A DNA stretch of 17,050 nt from Ruminococcaceae bacterium UBA2656 (GCA_002359465.1 DENA01000038.1:16864-33913), one strand, 5' to 3'; counted from the first letter of the stretch, positions 1-7,025 are shown. Made by a program: numbers and translations. The notes: generated by a model from the sequence alone, not told the origin.

Positions 1-515
1 TCGGCGCGGCGGCATACGTGACCAGAATCCGCGTAATCCTGCTGAGAGATACCGGCGCAACCATCAGCCCGTTTAACTCCTTCCTGCTTTTGCAGGGTCT
101 TGAAACCCTCTCCCTGCGTGTGGAGCGCCATGTTGAGAACGCTCTGAAGGTAGTGGATTTTCTTTCAAAGCACCCGAAGGTGGAGCGCGTCAATCACCCC
201 GCCTTACCTGACAGCAAATACAGCTCTTTATATAATCAGTATTTCCCCAACGGCGCCGGCTCCATCTTTACGTTTGAAATCAAAGGCGGCGCAAAGGAAG
301 CGAGGGACTTCATCGACCGGCTGGAGATCTTCTCCCTGCTGGCCAACGTGGCCGACGTGAAATCGCTGGTCATCCATCCGGCGAGCACCACGCACTCCCA
401 GATGAGCGAAAGCGAGCTGCTGCAGTCCGGCATCAAACCGAACACCGTCCGCCTGTCCATCGGCACCGAACATATCGACGACATTCTCTACGATTTACAG
501 CAGGCACTGGCATAA
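1..515 (+). CDS. metY: O-acetylhomoserine sulfhydrylase (aminocarboxypropyltransferase), C-terminal part, truncated by window edge
   Basis: This is the last ~170 residues of a PLP-dependent Cys/Met-metabolism enzyme. The frame is open from the first full codon (base 3), so the gene starts left of the window; the GTG at 18 is internal. Family-typical segments are visible: an [24 protein letters not shown] stretch, then [12 protein letters not shown], then [20 protein letters not shown], then HSQMSE near the C-terminus. These match the MetY/O-acetylhomoserine sulfhydrylase branch, which makes homocysteine from O-acetylhomoserine and sulfide in the cytoplasm. Cystathionine gamma-synthase relatives share some of these motifs but are less similar in this region. 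The PLP lysine lies outside the window. The gene ends at TAA and is followed by a strong hairpin facing the convergent mscS gene. Family assignment is confident; the exact substrate is inferred. Confidence 0.93.
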   Translation, partial: GAAAYVTRIRVILLRDTGATISPFNSFLLLQGLETLSLRVERHVENALKVVDFLSKHPKVERVNHPALPDSKYSSLYNQYFPNGAGSIFTFEIKGGAKEARDFIDRLEIFSLLANVADVKSLVIHPASTTHSQMSESELLQSGIKPNTVRLSIGTEHIDDILYDLQQALA

Positions 516-542
516 CCCATATAACAAATTTTCTTCTTTCTG

Positions 543-581
543 AGAGAGCGGCAGTCCTGTTGAGCAGGGCTGCCGCTCTCT
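543..581. terminator. Hairpin between convergent metY and mscS, probable shared terminator
   Basis: A 17-bp stem with one G-T pair (arms 543-559 and 565-581) closes on a 5-nt loop. It lies between two convergent stop codons (515 and 619), the usual position of a bidirectional terminator. Neither side has a long T run directly after the stem, so it may end transcription only partly or act mainly as a 3' stabiliser. Confidence 0.6.
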
Positions 582-618
582 TACGCAACTTGATGAAAAA
601 ATTTCCGTTCACAGGTTC

Positions 619-1437
619 TTAATCATGCTTCATATGGACGTCCATCTGATGATAAGGGATGCGGATGCCCGCCTCGTCAAACGCGAGTTTTACCTTCTCC
701 TGCATGTCAAAGTACAGCGCAAGATAATCTTCTGTTTTGCACCACACCCTGACTTCTACAATAACGGCGCTTTCCCGGTGTTCCCCGACCGCAACCAGCG
801 GGCTGGGATCCTTCAGCACGATGGGATGATTTTCGATCAGCTCTGAAAGCAGATGCTTTACCTTCGCGATGTCTTCGCCGTAGCCGACGGAATATTTCAG
901 ATCCAGGCGGCGGGTTGCCATGGCGGAATAGTTGACGATCACGCCGGAGGTGATTTTGGAATTGGGAATCACAATTTCCTTATTGTCAAAGGTTCTCAGC
1001 GTGGTAAACATCGTCTCAATCCGTTCAACAGTTCCCTCCGTATCGCCGTATGCGATATAGTCTCCGACAAGGAACGGCTTGGTAAAAATGATTTGCGCCC
1101 CACACGCGATATTGGACAGGTTTTCCTTTAACGCAAGGCCGACAGCCAGACCCGCCGCGCCAAGCGCCGCGATAATGGAGCTGACGTTCATGCCAAGCTG
1201 GGCCGCCGCCGTAATGCATACAAGGATTTTTAGAAGCGCTCTTGTAAGAGAACTGATGAAGGTGACGAGGCCCGTATCCGTCTTTGAACGCGACATTGCG
1301 CGGAACATCAGCCTGACCGCCTGATTGCTGAGCCACCAGCCGATTCCCAGAATCAGCAGCGCGCCGGCCAGTTTTGGCAGGGACGATTCTATAAAAAGCA
1401 GAAGCTGCTGTCCGTATTTTTCAAAACTGAACTTCAT
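619..1437 (-). CDS. mscS: Small-conductance mechanosensitive channel, MscS family
   Basis: The 272-aa membrane protein is about the length of E. coli MscS. It should open under membrane tension and release solutes during hypo-osmotic shock. Three hydrophobic segments are visible at about residues 17-40, 58-80 and 85-115. The third holds the pore-lining glycine/alanine pattern GAAGLAVGLALKENLSN, close to E. coli TM3. It continues into the beta domain (PFLVGDYI, then EGTVERI, then IVIPNSKI) and ends in the C-terminal alpha/beta domain with a PYHQMDVH-like end typical of the family. The ATG at 1437 has a GGAGG site 8-9 nt upstream. The gene is convergent with metY and divergent from the mltG-like gene. 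Nothing unusual was seen in it. Confidence 0.95.
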   Translation of the reverse strand: MKFSFEKYGQQLLLFIESSLPKLAGALLILGIGWWLSNQAVRLMFRAMSRSKTDTGLVTFISSLTRALLKILVCITAAAQLGMNVSSIIAALGAAGLAVGLALKENLSNIACGAQIIFTKPFLVGDYIAYGDTEGTVERIETMFTTLRTFDNKEIVIPNSKITSGVIVNYSAMATRRLDLKYSVGYGEDIAKVKHLLSELIENHPIVLKDPSPLVAVGEHRESAVIVEVRVWCKTEDYLALYFDMQEKVKLAFDEAGIRIPYHQMDVHMKHD

Positions 1438-1545
1438 AAAAGATACCTCCGTGATTGATTTTTGTTACAGCAATTTAAGTAAGTGATAGAGAAACACATC
1501 TTAAAATTTCCTGTTTTTGGCGCTGTCAAAGAATGGAGCATTCTA

Positions 1546-1574
1546 TTGAATTACGATGTAAACCGGTATAAAAT
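1546..1574 (+). promoter_or_regulatory. Sigma-A-type promoter for the mltG-like gene
   Basis: TTGAAT (1546-1551) and TAAAAT (1569-1574) are separated by 17 nt. This predicts a start near 1581 and a short leader that includes the ribosome binding site AAAGGTG (1591-1597). Assigned by pattern only. Confidence 0.6.
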
Positions 1575-1606
1575 AAAAGAAAATAGCAATAAAGGTGATA
1601 AAATTA

Positions 1607-2578
1607 ATGAAAAAATATCTTGCAATGCTGATTGCATTGGCCGTTTGCGTTTCTCTGTCCGCCTGTGTGAAAAGCAACGGCAGCAGCATGGCATCCAGTC
1701 AGGCGAGCAGCAGTGAAAGCAGCACCGTCAGCGCCGCTTCATCAGCGCCCAATTCCTCCGGCAGTGACACAGCCACTTCTGCCGATGTCTCTTTCACGGG
1801 AAAAGTTTCGGCGCAGAGTACAGCCTCAGGCAAACAGAATACCGTTTCCTCTTCGCAGCCGGAAAAAGCAAAAACCGTACGCGTGGTCATACCGGAAGGG
1901 TTTACGCTCTCACAGATCGGCGACCGGCTGGAAGCAAACGGCGTCTGCAAAAAAGCCGCCCTGCTGAGCACGGCCAACTCCTATAATTTCAGTTATTATT
2001 CACTGATCGGCAAGCTGGGTTCCGGCAACCAACGCTGTTACAAATTAGAGGGTTACCTTTTTCCGGATACATATGAGTTTTACGAGAATATGAAGCCGCA
2101 GGACGCCCTTGGTAAAATGCTGAAAAATGCGGAGAGCAGAATCGGCAGCAACTACCGCTATTCGGGGATGACTGTCGATCAGATCGTCACGCTCGCCTCC
2201 ATTATTGAAAAGGAGTCGGGCAACGTCAACGAAATGGCAAAGGTATCCTCCGTCTTCCACAACCGCCTGAAAGCCGGCATGAAGCTGCAGGCCGACGTGA
2301 CGGTCATTTATGTGGAAAAATACTTAAAGCCGAATCTTACAGGTGATATTAACCGTTATAACGCATATTATAATACCCGGAAATGCCCCGCCCTGCCGGC
2401 AGGCGCCATCAGCAACCCCGGAAAAGCGGCCCTGAACGCCGCGGTCAATCCGGCAGACACGGACTACTATTATTTTGCCGCCGATTCAAGCGGTAATTAC
2501 TACTATGCGAAAACCTATGAGGAACATAAGCAAAACCTCGCCAAAGCGGGCATCATTGAAGGCGGAAGCATGCAGTAG
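1607..2578 (+). CDS. mltG: MltG/YceG-like endolytic transglycosylase with lipoprotein signal
   Basis: The C-terminal ~230 residues are a YceG-like (MltG) domain. This family cleaves nascent glycan strands at the membrane and sets peptidoglycan chain length. Visible landmarks are the LysM-like start (VRVVIPEGFTLSQIGDRLE, ~91-109), LEGYLFPDTYEF (~147-158), the catalytic region LASIIEKE with Glu201 as the expected catalytic residue, then VFHNRLKAGMKLQAD, NPADTDYYYF and AKTYEEH. The N-terminus differs from the usual single membrane helix: residues 1-19 form a signal peptide ending in LSAC, a lipobox with Cys20, followed by a ~65-residue Ser/Ala/Thr-rich linker. ATG 1607 is preferred over the in-frame GTG 1595 because AAAGGTG lies 9 nt before it and GTG 1595 falls inside that site. 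The MBL gene follows 34 nt downstream. Confidence 0.9.
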   Translation: MKKYLAMLIALAVCVSLSACVKSNGSSMASSQASSSESSTVSAASSAPNSSGSDTATSADVSFTGKVSAQSTASGKQNTVSSSQPEKAKTVRVVIPEGFTLSQIGDRLEANGVCKKAALLSTANSYNFSYYSLIGKLGSGNQRCYKLEGYLFPDTYEFYENMKPQDALGKMLKNAESRIGSNYRYSGMTVDQIVTLASIIEKESGNVNEMAKVSSVFHNRLKAGMKLQADVTVIYVEKYLKPNLTGDINRYNAYYNTRKCPALPAGAISNPGKAALNAAVNPADTDYYYFAADSSGNYYYAKTYEEHKQNLAKAGIIEGGSMQ

Positions 2579-2612
2579 CGGCAGCCGGTCCCGCATACAA
2601 AGGAGGAAGAAT

Positions 2613-3341
2613 ATGAAAGCCGAAATCACATACCTGTACAACAGCGGATTTGCGCTGAAAACGGACAGACATCTTTTTATCTTCGACTATTACCTTGACT
2701 CGCCGAAAGGCTGCGGACTGGCAAAAGGCGTGATAGATCCGGAGGAAATCAAAGATCTGAACGTAGTTGTTTTTGTCTCTCACAGCCACCCGGACCACTA
2801 TAATCCGAAAATTTTCAGCTGGCGCAAAACAGTCGGCCAAATCCGATACGTACTCTCCGACGATATCAAAACCTCCGAAGACGTGATCAAGGTCGGACCC
2901 GGCCAGGAATATAATCTGGGCGACCTGCGCGTGCGCACACTGGAATCCACTGACATCGGGGTGGCTTTCCTCATTCTGGCGGACGGCCTGTGCATCTATC
3001 ACGCCGGAGATCTGAACGACTGGTACTGGGACGGGGAACCGGAAGAGGATAACCGTGAAATGACGCGCCGCTACCGCGGACAAATCGACACGCTGAAAAA
3101 CGAATCGATTGACATCGCATTCGTTCCGGCTGACCCCAGGCTGGAAGGAAACGCGCTGCGCGGGCTCGGCTATTTTATGGAAGCGGCAGGCGCGGAACTG
3201 GTTGTACCCATGCATTTCAGCGACAACACCTCTATTTTTGAAGAGCTGAAAACCGACAGCCGCACGGACAGTTACCGCGACAGAATCGCTTTCTATTTTC
3301 AAAGGGGCAACCGGATTCCCTATCCGAAATCCAACGAATAA
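2613..3341 (+). CDS. MBL-fold metal-dependent hydrolase
   Basis: The 242-aa protein belongs to the metallo-beta-lactamase fold. The metal-binding motif HxHxDH is present as SHSHPDHY (His57, His59, Asp61, His62). Further likely ligands are Asp133 in YHAGDLN and His201 in PMHF. There is no signal peptide, so it is probably cytoplasmic. It resembles the small Lactamase_B_3/UlaG-like hydrolases, but the substrate cannot be told from sequence. A loop rich in Asp/Glu/Trp (WYWDGEPEEDN, ~137-147) after the Asp133 ligand may shape the active site. The start is ATG 2613, with AGGAGG 6 nt upstream; the same frame is open much further upstream, but that stretch overlaps mltG. It lies 34 nt after the mltG-like gene, so co-transcription is likely, though a functional link is not established. 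Confidence 0.88.
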   Translation: MKAEITYLYNSGFALKTDRHLFIFDYYLDSPKGCGLAKGVIDPEEIKDLNVVVFVSHSHPDHYNPKIFSWRKTVGQIRYVLSDDIKTSEDVIKVGPGQEYNLGDLRVRTLESTDIGVAFLILADGLCIYHAGDLNDWYWDGEPEEDNREMTRRYRGQIDTLKNESIDIAFVPADPRLEGNALRGLGYFMEAAGAELVVPMHFSDNTSIFEELKTDSRTDSYRDRIAFYFQRGNRIPYPKSNE

Positions 3342-3374
3342 AAAACTTTCAGAAGCGCTTTTTCATCTGAAAAG
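3341..3374 (-). terminator. Intrinsic terminator for the radical SAM gene
   Basis: On the minus strand, CTTTTCAGA pairs with TCTGAAAG across a 12-nt loop and is followed by a run of six T. It sits about 14 nt past the stop of the radical SAM gene and touches the stop codon of the convergent MBL gene. The reverse direction has a T6 run only 9 nt after the stem, so termination of the MBL transcript here would be weaker. Confidence 0.65.
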
Positions 3375-3387
3375 GTGCTCCTGTTTT

Positions 3388-4323
3388 TTATGGAAACCGC
3401 TTCCCCTGCCATGTGTCCGTCTGAACGAGCGCACGATCGATTCCGCCGAGGACGGCGATTTTATCCACGCCCCATCGCGGCGCAATCAGCTTGTCGTGCG
3501 CACCGTCTCCCGTTATCCTCTCAATAACCGTTTCAGGCGGCAGAACCTCAAGCTGTGAACAGACGGTATCAATATAGTCCTCCCTGCTCATTGGGACAAT
3601 TTCTCCCGCGGCGAGCTGGCGCTCCATGGCTGTGCCGCGCAGAATCTGCAGCAGATGGATTTTCACCGCGTCGGCGCCCAGCACGCCGACCGTCCGCGCG
3701 GTGTCCAGCATCATTTCCGGGGTTTCTCCCGGAAGCCCGTTGATGATGTGTACGCAGACCCGGATGCCGCGCGATTTCAGCGCCCGGAAGGCGTCTGCAA
3801 ATTCGGCGTAGGTGTGCCCGCGGTTGACTTTTTCCGCAGTGGCATCATAGACAGTCTGAAGTCCCAGTTCCACTGTCAGATACGTTTCCCCGGACAATCC
3901 GGCCAGATAGTCCATCGTTTCTTCTTCCAGCGCGTCCGCACGCGTGGCAATGCTGATTCCGCACACGCCGTCGATATCCAGAACGGATTCATAGAGCTTC
4001 CGAAGGCGCGGGAGCGGCGCATAGGTGTTGGTATGCGCCTGAAAGTAAGCAATGACATCCGCGTCCGGCCTCTTCCTGCGCACCCTGTCCAGCTCCAGCC
4101 CAACCTGTTCAGCGGCGCTTCTGCCCGCTCCATGAGTAAAGTCCCCGCTGCCGGAAAGGCAATAGGTGCAGCCGCCGATTCCCTTTGTCCCATCCAGATT
4201 CGGGCAGGTAAACCCCGCGTCGATCACTGCCTTCATAACGCGCCGGTCAAACCGGTTTTTAAGATGGTAGCTCAGGGTATGATAGCGTTTATTGTCGTTG
4301 GAATATAAAAAAGAACTTTTCAA
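3388..4323 (-). CDS. TIGR01212-family (YhcC-like) radical SAM protein
   Basis: The 311-aa cytoplasmic protein carries a radical SAM cluster site with unusual spacing, Cys40-x11-Cys52-x2-Cys55 (CPNLDGT, then GGCTYC). This is characteristic of the YhcC/TIGR01212 group rather than the common CxxxCxxC. Later motifs fit the same family: VELGLQTVYD, HIINGLPGETPEMMLDT, ADAVKIHLLQILRGT and ERITGDGAHDKLIAPRWG. The reaction of this family is not established; a role in RNA or sulfur-related modification has been suggested by distant similarity to Elp3-like enzymes. The start is TTG 4323, supported by GGAG 7 nt upstream; the site sits just after the stop of the preceding pseudogene, 12 nt away. It is the last gene of a crp-HD pseudogene-yhcC unit and is followed by a terminator. 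Confidence 0.9.
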   Translation of the reverse strand: MKSSFLYSNDNKRYHTLSYHLKNRFDRRVMKAVIDAGFTCPNLDGTKGIGGCTYCLSGSGDFTHGAGRSAAEQVGLELDRVRRKRPDADVIAYFQAHTNTYAPLPRLRKLYESVLDIDGVCGISIATRADALEEETMDYLAGLSGETYLTVELGLQTVYDATAEKVNRGHTYAEFADAFRALKSRGIRVCVHIINGLPGETPEMMLDTARTVGVLGADAVKIHLLQILRGTAMERQLAAGEIVPMSREDYIDTVCSQLEVLPPETVIERITGDGAHDKLIAPRWGVDKIAVLGGIDRALVQTDTWQGKRFP

Positions 4324-4335
4324 ATCACTACTCCA

Positions 4336-4654
4336 TCACTTTACAGGCGGATATTCCGGTTCCAGATACATTTTGGAAAGATAATTCCTGCCGGTTTCCG
4401 TCTTAAAATACTTCTTCAGAACTGTCTGCGTCTGCGCCTGCGCTTTTGTCATACCGTCCTCATAGAGGTTGACCAGAAAATCGGCTTCCACCAGAATCTG
4501 ATAATCCATCCCGCTGATTTGGGTATAGGTGTGGTGATGGCCGATCAAAAAGCAGACGCGGTCAATCACCACTCGTGGAATGCTGCACTCTTTTGGGGTC
4601 GCCCTCATTATAACAGATCATTGCCTTTACAATCTGACCAGTCTGATTTTTCAT
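4336..4654 (-). pseudogene. HD-domain phosphohydrolase remnant, internally deleted and frameshifted
   Basis: Two frames together resemble a single HD-domain protein. The ATG at 4654, with a GAAGGG-like site upstream, opens a 30-codon frame (MKNQTGQIVKAMICYN, then EGDPKRVQH) that matches the usual N-terminus and stops at 4562. The next frame holds the family C-terminus: IPRVVIDRVCFLIGHHHTYT, then MDYQILVEADFLVNLYEDGM, then KTETGRNYLSKM. The central ~65 residues, which in relatives hold the HD metal-binding residues, are absent. Bases 4579-4593 read KRVQH in the first frame and KECSI in the second, as expected if a deletion joined two short direct repeats. The 90-codon frame from 4608 might still be translated, but it has lost the catalytic core. 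It lies 34 nt after the Crp-type gene and 12 nt before the radical SAM gene. Family identity rests on remembered homologs. Confidence 0.8.
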
Positions 4655-4688
4655 ATGCTGATCCCTTCTTTCCAACTGCGTTTAAAAC

Positions 4689-5381
4689 TCACTGCACATA
4701 TTCTTTCAGCTTATCCAGGTTCAGCAGCTCAAAGGCGTCCCCTCGAAAGGTCAGCATCCCCTCATCGCGCATCCGTCCGAGCTCGCGCGACATGGACGGA
4801 CGGGAAACATTGAGAAAATCGGCCAGCTCGTTTCGGTTGTACGGCAGGATCATCCGCTTCTTCCCCGATTTGCGGTACTGCTCATAAAGGAAGGTGCAGA
4901 GCTTCCCGCGCATGCTTTTTATCGTAAGGTAGTCAATCTTCCGATTGAGGTACAGCGCCCTGTCGGCAACAAGGCGAATCAGGTTTTCCGTCAGCTGCGT
5001 GTGCCATGGGCAGGTTTTGCTGCACGGCACCAAAATTTTGGCAGGCCGGATAAACAGCACCGTACTCTTTTCAAGCGCGAAAATCGTGGCGGGCGAACGC
5101 TGGAAATCAGACAACGCGGCCACTTCGCCGAAAATCCCTCCGGGCAGTATTTTATTCAGAACAATCCGTTCGCCAAGCGGTGTTTCCTTCGTCACCGCGA
5201 CCGCGCCGTCAAGCACGACGCCGATTTCCTTCATCGGCCCCGCGGCCTGCGCGATCAGCCCGCCTTTTGAAAAATCCTCCGGGCGCGGCTCAAGGCAGAC
5301 AAGCATCTGCGATATTTCAGCCGAAGTAATTCCCTTGAACAGTACGCATGTTTCCAGAGCGCCGATCGGTATTTTTATCAT
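4689..5381 (-). CDS. Crp/Fnr-family transcriptional regulator
   Basis: The 230-aa protein has a cyclic-nucleotide-binding-like beta barrel (~10-115, with the typical GGIFGEVAALSDFQRSP loop), a long dimer helix (~125-165) and a C-terminal Crp-type winged helix (~155-225). The HTH is NRNELADFLNVSRPSMSREL (182-201). A Cys pair with His, PCSKTCPWH (Cys120, Cys124), sits at the barrel-helix junction. This recurs in one clostridial branch of the family and could bind a metal or respond to redox state; this is inference. It lacks the N-terminal Cys cluster of classical FNR. Start ATG 5381 has GAGAGGAAG upstream. The gene diverges from the VOC gene, and both promoters lie in the shared spacer together with a palindrome that could be its operator. 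Its effector is unknown. Confidence 0.9.
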   Translation of the reverse strand: MIKIPIGALETCVLFKGITSAEISQMLVCLEPRPEDFSKGGLIAQAAGPMKEIGVVLDGAVAVTKETPLGERIVLNKILPGGIFGEVAALSDFQRSPATIFALEKSTVLFIRPAKILVPCSKTCPWHTQLTENLIRLVADRALYLNRKIDYLTIKSMRGKLCTFLYEQYRKSGKKRMILPYNRNELADFLNVSRPSMSRELGRMRDEGMLTFRGDAFELLNLDKLKEYVQ

Positions 5382-5447
5382 AAAACCACTTCCTCTCGAA
5401 GGAGTTTTTACGCTGACAATGAAATTGGGAAGACTGCAATTAAAATG

Positions 5448-5476
5448 ATTATAGCCTGATTTGATTGAAAAAACAA
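5448..5476 (-). promoter_or_regulatory. Sigma-A-type promoter for the Crp/Fnr-type gene
   Basis: On the minus strand TTGTTT (5476-5471) and a perfect TATAAT (5453-5448) are spaced by exactly 17 nt, predicting a start near 5441 and a ~60-nt leader to ATG 5381. Confidence 0.7.
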
Positions 5477-5484
5477 CCGGCCTG

Positions 5485-5498
5485 TTTCATCATTGAAA
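5485..5498. promoter_or_regulatory. Candidate Crp/Fnr operator palindrome
   Basis: TTTCA-TCAT-TGAAA is a perfect 5-4-5 inverted repeat, the same geometry as FNR sites (TTGAT-N4-ATCAA) but with different half-sites. It overlaps the -35 box of the VOC promoter and lies just upstream of the -35 of the divergent regulator gene. Binding is inferred from position and geometry. Confidence 0.45.
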
Positions 5499-5521
5499 AA
5501 CAGCCTAAAATGAAATATAAT
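5493..5521 (+). promoter_or_regulatory. Sigma-A-type promoter for the VOC/glyoxalase gene
   Basis: TTGAAA (5493-5498) and a perfect TATAAT (5516-5521) are separated by 17 nt. The predicted start near 5528 gives an ~85-nt leader before ATG 5613. Confidence 0.75.
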
Positions 5522-5612
5522 AAAAATAATTATAGCAGTTTCAAATAAGAACTGGACAGCAAAATTCATTTCACTACATTTTTGTAATTGCTATAAAAAC
5601 GGAGGTGTTTTT

Positions 5613-5987
5613 ATGAAAGCGAAATTTCTTCACAACAACCTGAATGTGTTTGATTTAAACAAAAGCGTTGAATTTTACCAAAAAGCGCTCGGCCTTACGG
5701 AAGTACGCCGCAAAAGCGCCGCGGACGGCTCCTTTACGCTGGTCTTTTTAGGGGACGGGCAAACCGGACATCAGCTGGAGCTGACCTGGATACGGGATCG
5801 CAAAGAGCCGTACAATCTGGGCGACAACGAAATCCATCTTGCATTCAGCGTACCCGACAAGGACGAGGCTTACGCCCTGCATAAACAGATGGGCTGCATC
5901 TGTTATGAAAACCATGATATGGATTTGTATTTTATCGCCGATCCCGACGGATACTGGCTGGAGATTCTGGCTGAAAACAGAAAATAA
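5613..5987 (+). CDS. VOC-superfamily glyoxalase I-like protein (lactoylglutathione lyase type)
   Basis: The 124-aa cytoplasmic protein is a single pair of beta-alpha-beta-beta-beta modules. All four metal ligands of GloA appear in the expected places: His7 (FLHNNL), Glu56 (HQLELTW), His75 (EIHLAF) and Glu117 (YWLEIL). DPDGYWLE is the typical C-terminal motif. GloA isomerises the hemithioacetal of methylglyoxal and a thiol. Clostridia often lack glutathione, so another thiol or another substrate is possible. ATG 5613 has GGAGGT ~7 nt upstream. It has its own promoter, diverges from the Crp/Fnr-type gene, and ends at a strong hairpin terminator. Fold and ligands are clear; substrate is inferred. 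Confidence 0.88.
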   Translation: MKAKFLHNNLNVFDLNKSVEFYQKALGLTEVRRKSAADGSFTLVFLGDGQTGHQLELTWIRDRKEPYNLGDNEIHLAFSVPDKDEAYALHKQMGCICYENHDMDLYFIADPDGYWLEILAENRK

Positions 5988-5990
5988 GCA

Positions 5991-6036
5991 AAAGGCCGTT
6001 CACGAGGAGCAAATGCTCTCAGTGAACGGCCTTTTT
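5991..6036. terminator. Bidirectional intrinsic terminator between VOC and SBF genes
   Basis: A perfect 13-bp stem (5991-6003 with 6022-6034) is followed by a T run on the plus strand (6032-6036) and preceded by A residues that become a T run on the minus strand. The 18-nt loop can itself form a short GAGC/GCTC stem. It lies 3 nt after the VOC stop and 11 nt before the symporter stop. Confidence 0.85.
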
Positions 6037-6047
6037 ATCGGCAGCTG

Positions 6048-7004
6048 TCAGGCGGCGGTTTGCGCTCCATAGCGTTTGGTGAGCAGCTGCGCAAAACACG
6101 CGGCCAGAACCTGCTGAAATAAGGTTCCAATCATGACCGGAAACATGACTTCAGCAGGAAAATATGCCGCGGCAATAACCGCGCCCGCGCTGATGTTTCT
6201 CATTCCGCAGCTGAAAGTCATAGAGATAACAAGCTCACGCTTTTGCTTTAGTAAAGCGGCACAGACCCAGCCCAGAGCGTAACCCATGATGGCAAGCATC
6301 AGGATTGCGCCGGCAACAGCAAAGAGGCGCGGCGTCATATTGCGGATAAAAGGCGCAACCTTTGATGAATTGGCGCAGACCACCATCATCAGCGCAAGCT
6401 TCCCGAACGGCGCAAGCTTTGGGGAAAGAGTCTGCTTTACGGCGCCCCCCGTAAGCTGGTTGAGCGACATGGCCAGCAGCGCCGGTATCGCCACCATCAG
6501 CAAAAGCTCCTTCATCATACCTACCGTGTCAACCTGCACATTCGACCCGACAAAAAGATGAAGACTGAGCGGCACACAAAACGGAGCCAAAAGCGTATCG
6601 ATCAAAATAACGGAGAGCGTAAACGGCGCGCTGCCCCGGTAAATGGAAACCCACATGGCGCTGACCACGGCGCTTGGCACAACGAATTCCAGAACCATGC
6701 CGGTGATAATGTACGGGTTCTGCGGAAAGAACAGGCTGCCCGCGGCAAGAGCAAGCAGCGGCAAAACCAGATGAAGCACAAAAAAGGATAAAAAAAGCGG
6801 CAGCGGGTGCTGAACCACCCGCCCGATATCGGAAAATTTAGACCCTAGGCTGCCGCAAAAGGTCATAAACGCGAAAACATAGGGTACCAGAAACAAAATA
6901 CGTCCGAACTGGGCTGCAAAAAGCACACCGATCAAAAGACAGAGCGGCGTAACCAAAGCCATCCATTTTTCTACAAATGCATTGAATCCTTTTAGAAAGC
7001 GCAC
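6048..7004 (-). CDS. Bile acid:sodium symporter (BASS/SBF) family transporter
   Basis: This 318-aa integral membrane protein is hydrophobic almost throughout, with about nine to ten predicted helices. Family marks are an early PYVFAFMTFCGSLG segment, VLEFVVPSAVVSAMW (~103-117), and a late FSCGMRNISAGAVIAAAYFP stretch followed by MFPVMIGTLFQQVLAA, which corresponds to the conserved crossover region. Members take up organic anions with sodium; in anaerobes the substrate is often a small carboxylate rather than bile acid, and it cannot be told here. Start GTG 7004 is chosen because GGGAGGAT lies 6 nt before it. Only 21 nt separate it from the prfC stop, so it is probably transcribed with prfC. 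Confidence 0.87.
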   Translation of the reverse strand: MRFLKGFNAFVEKWMALVTPLCLLIGVLFAAQFGRILFLVPYVFAFMTFCGSLGSKFSDIGRVVQHPLPLFLSFFVLHLVLPLLALAAGSLFFPQNPYIITGMVLEFVVPSAVVSAMWVSIYRGSAPFTLSVILIDTLLAPFCVPLSLHLFVGSNVQVDTVGMMKELLLMVAIPALLAMSLNQLTGGAVKQTLSPKLAPFGKLALMMVVCANSSKVAPFIRNMTPRLFAVAGAILMLAIMGYALGWVCAALLKQKRELVISMTFSCGMRNISAGAVIAAAYFPAEVMFPVMIGTLFQQVLAACFAQLLTKRYGAQTAA

Positions 7005-7025
7005 TGTTTTATCCTCCCGCCGTAT

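Noticed and set aside
2553..3302. 249-codon minus-strand frame opposite the MBL gene
   Set aside because: Antisense shadow of an MBL-fold gene with a clear HxHxDH motif and its own ribosome binding site.
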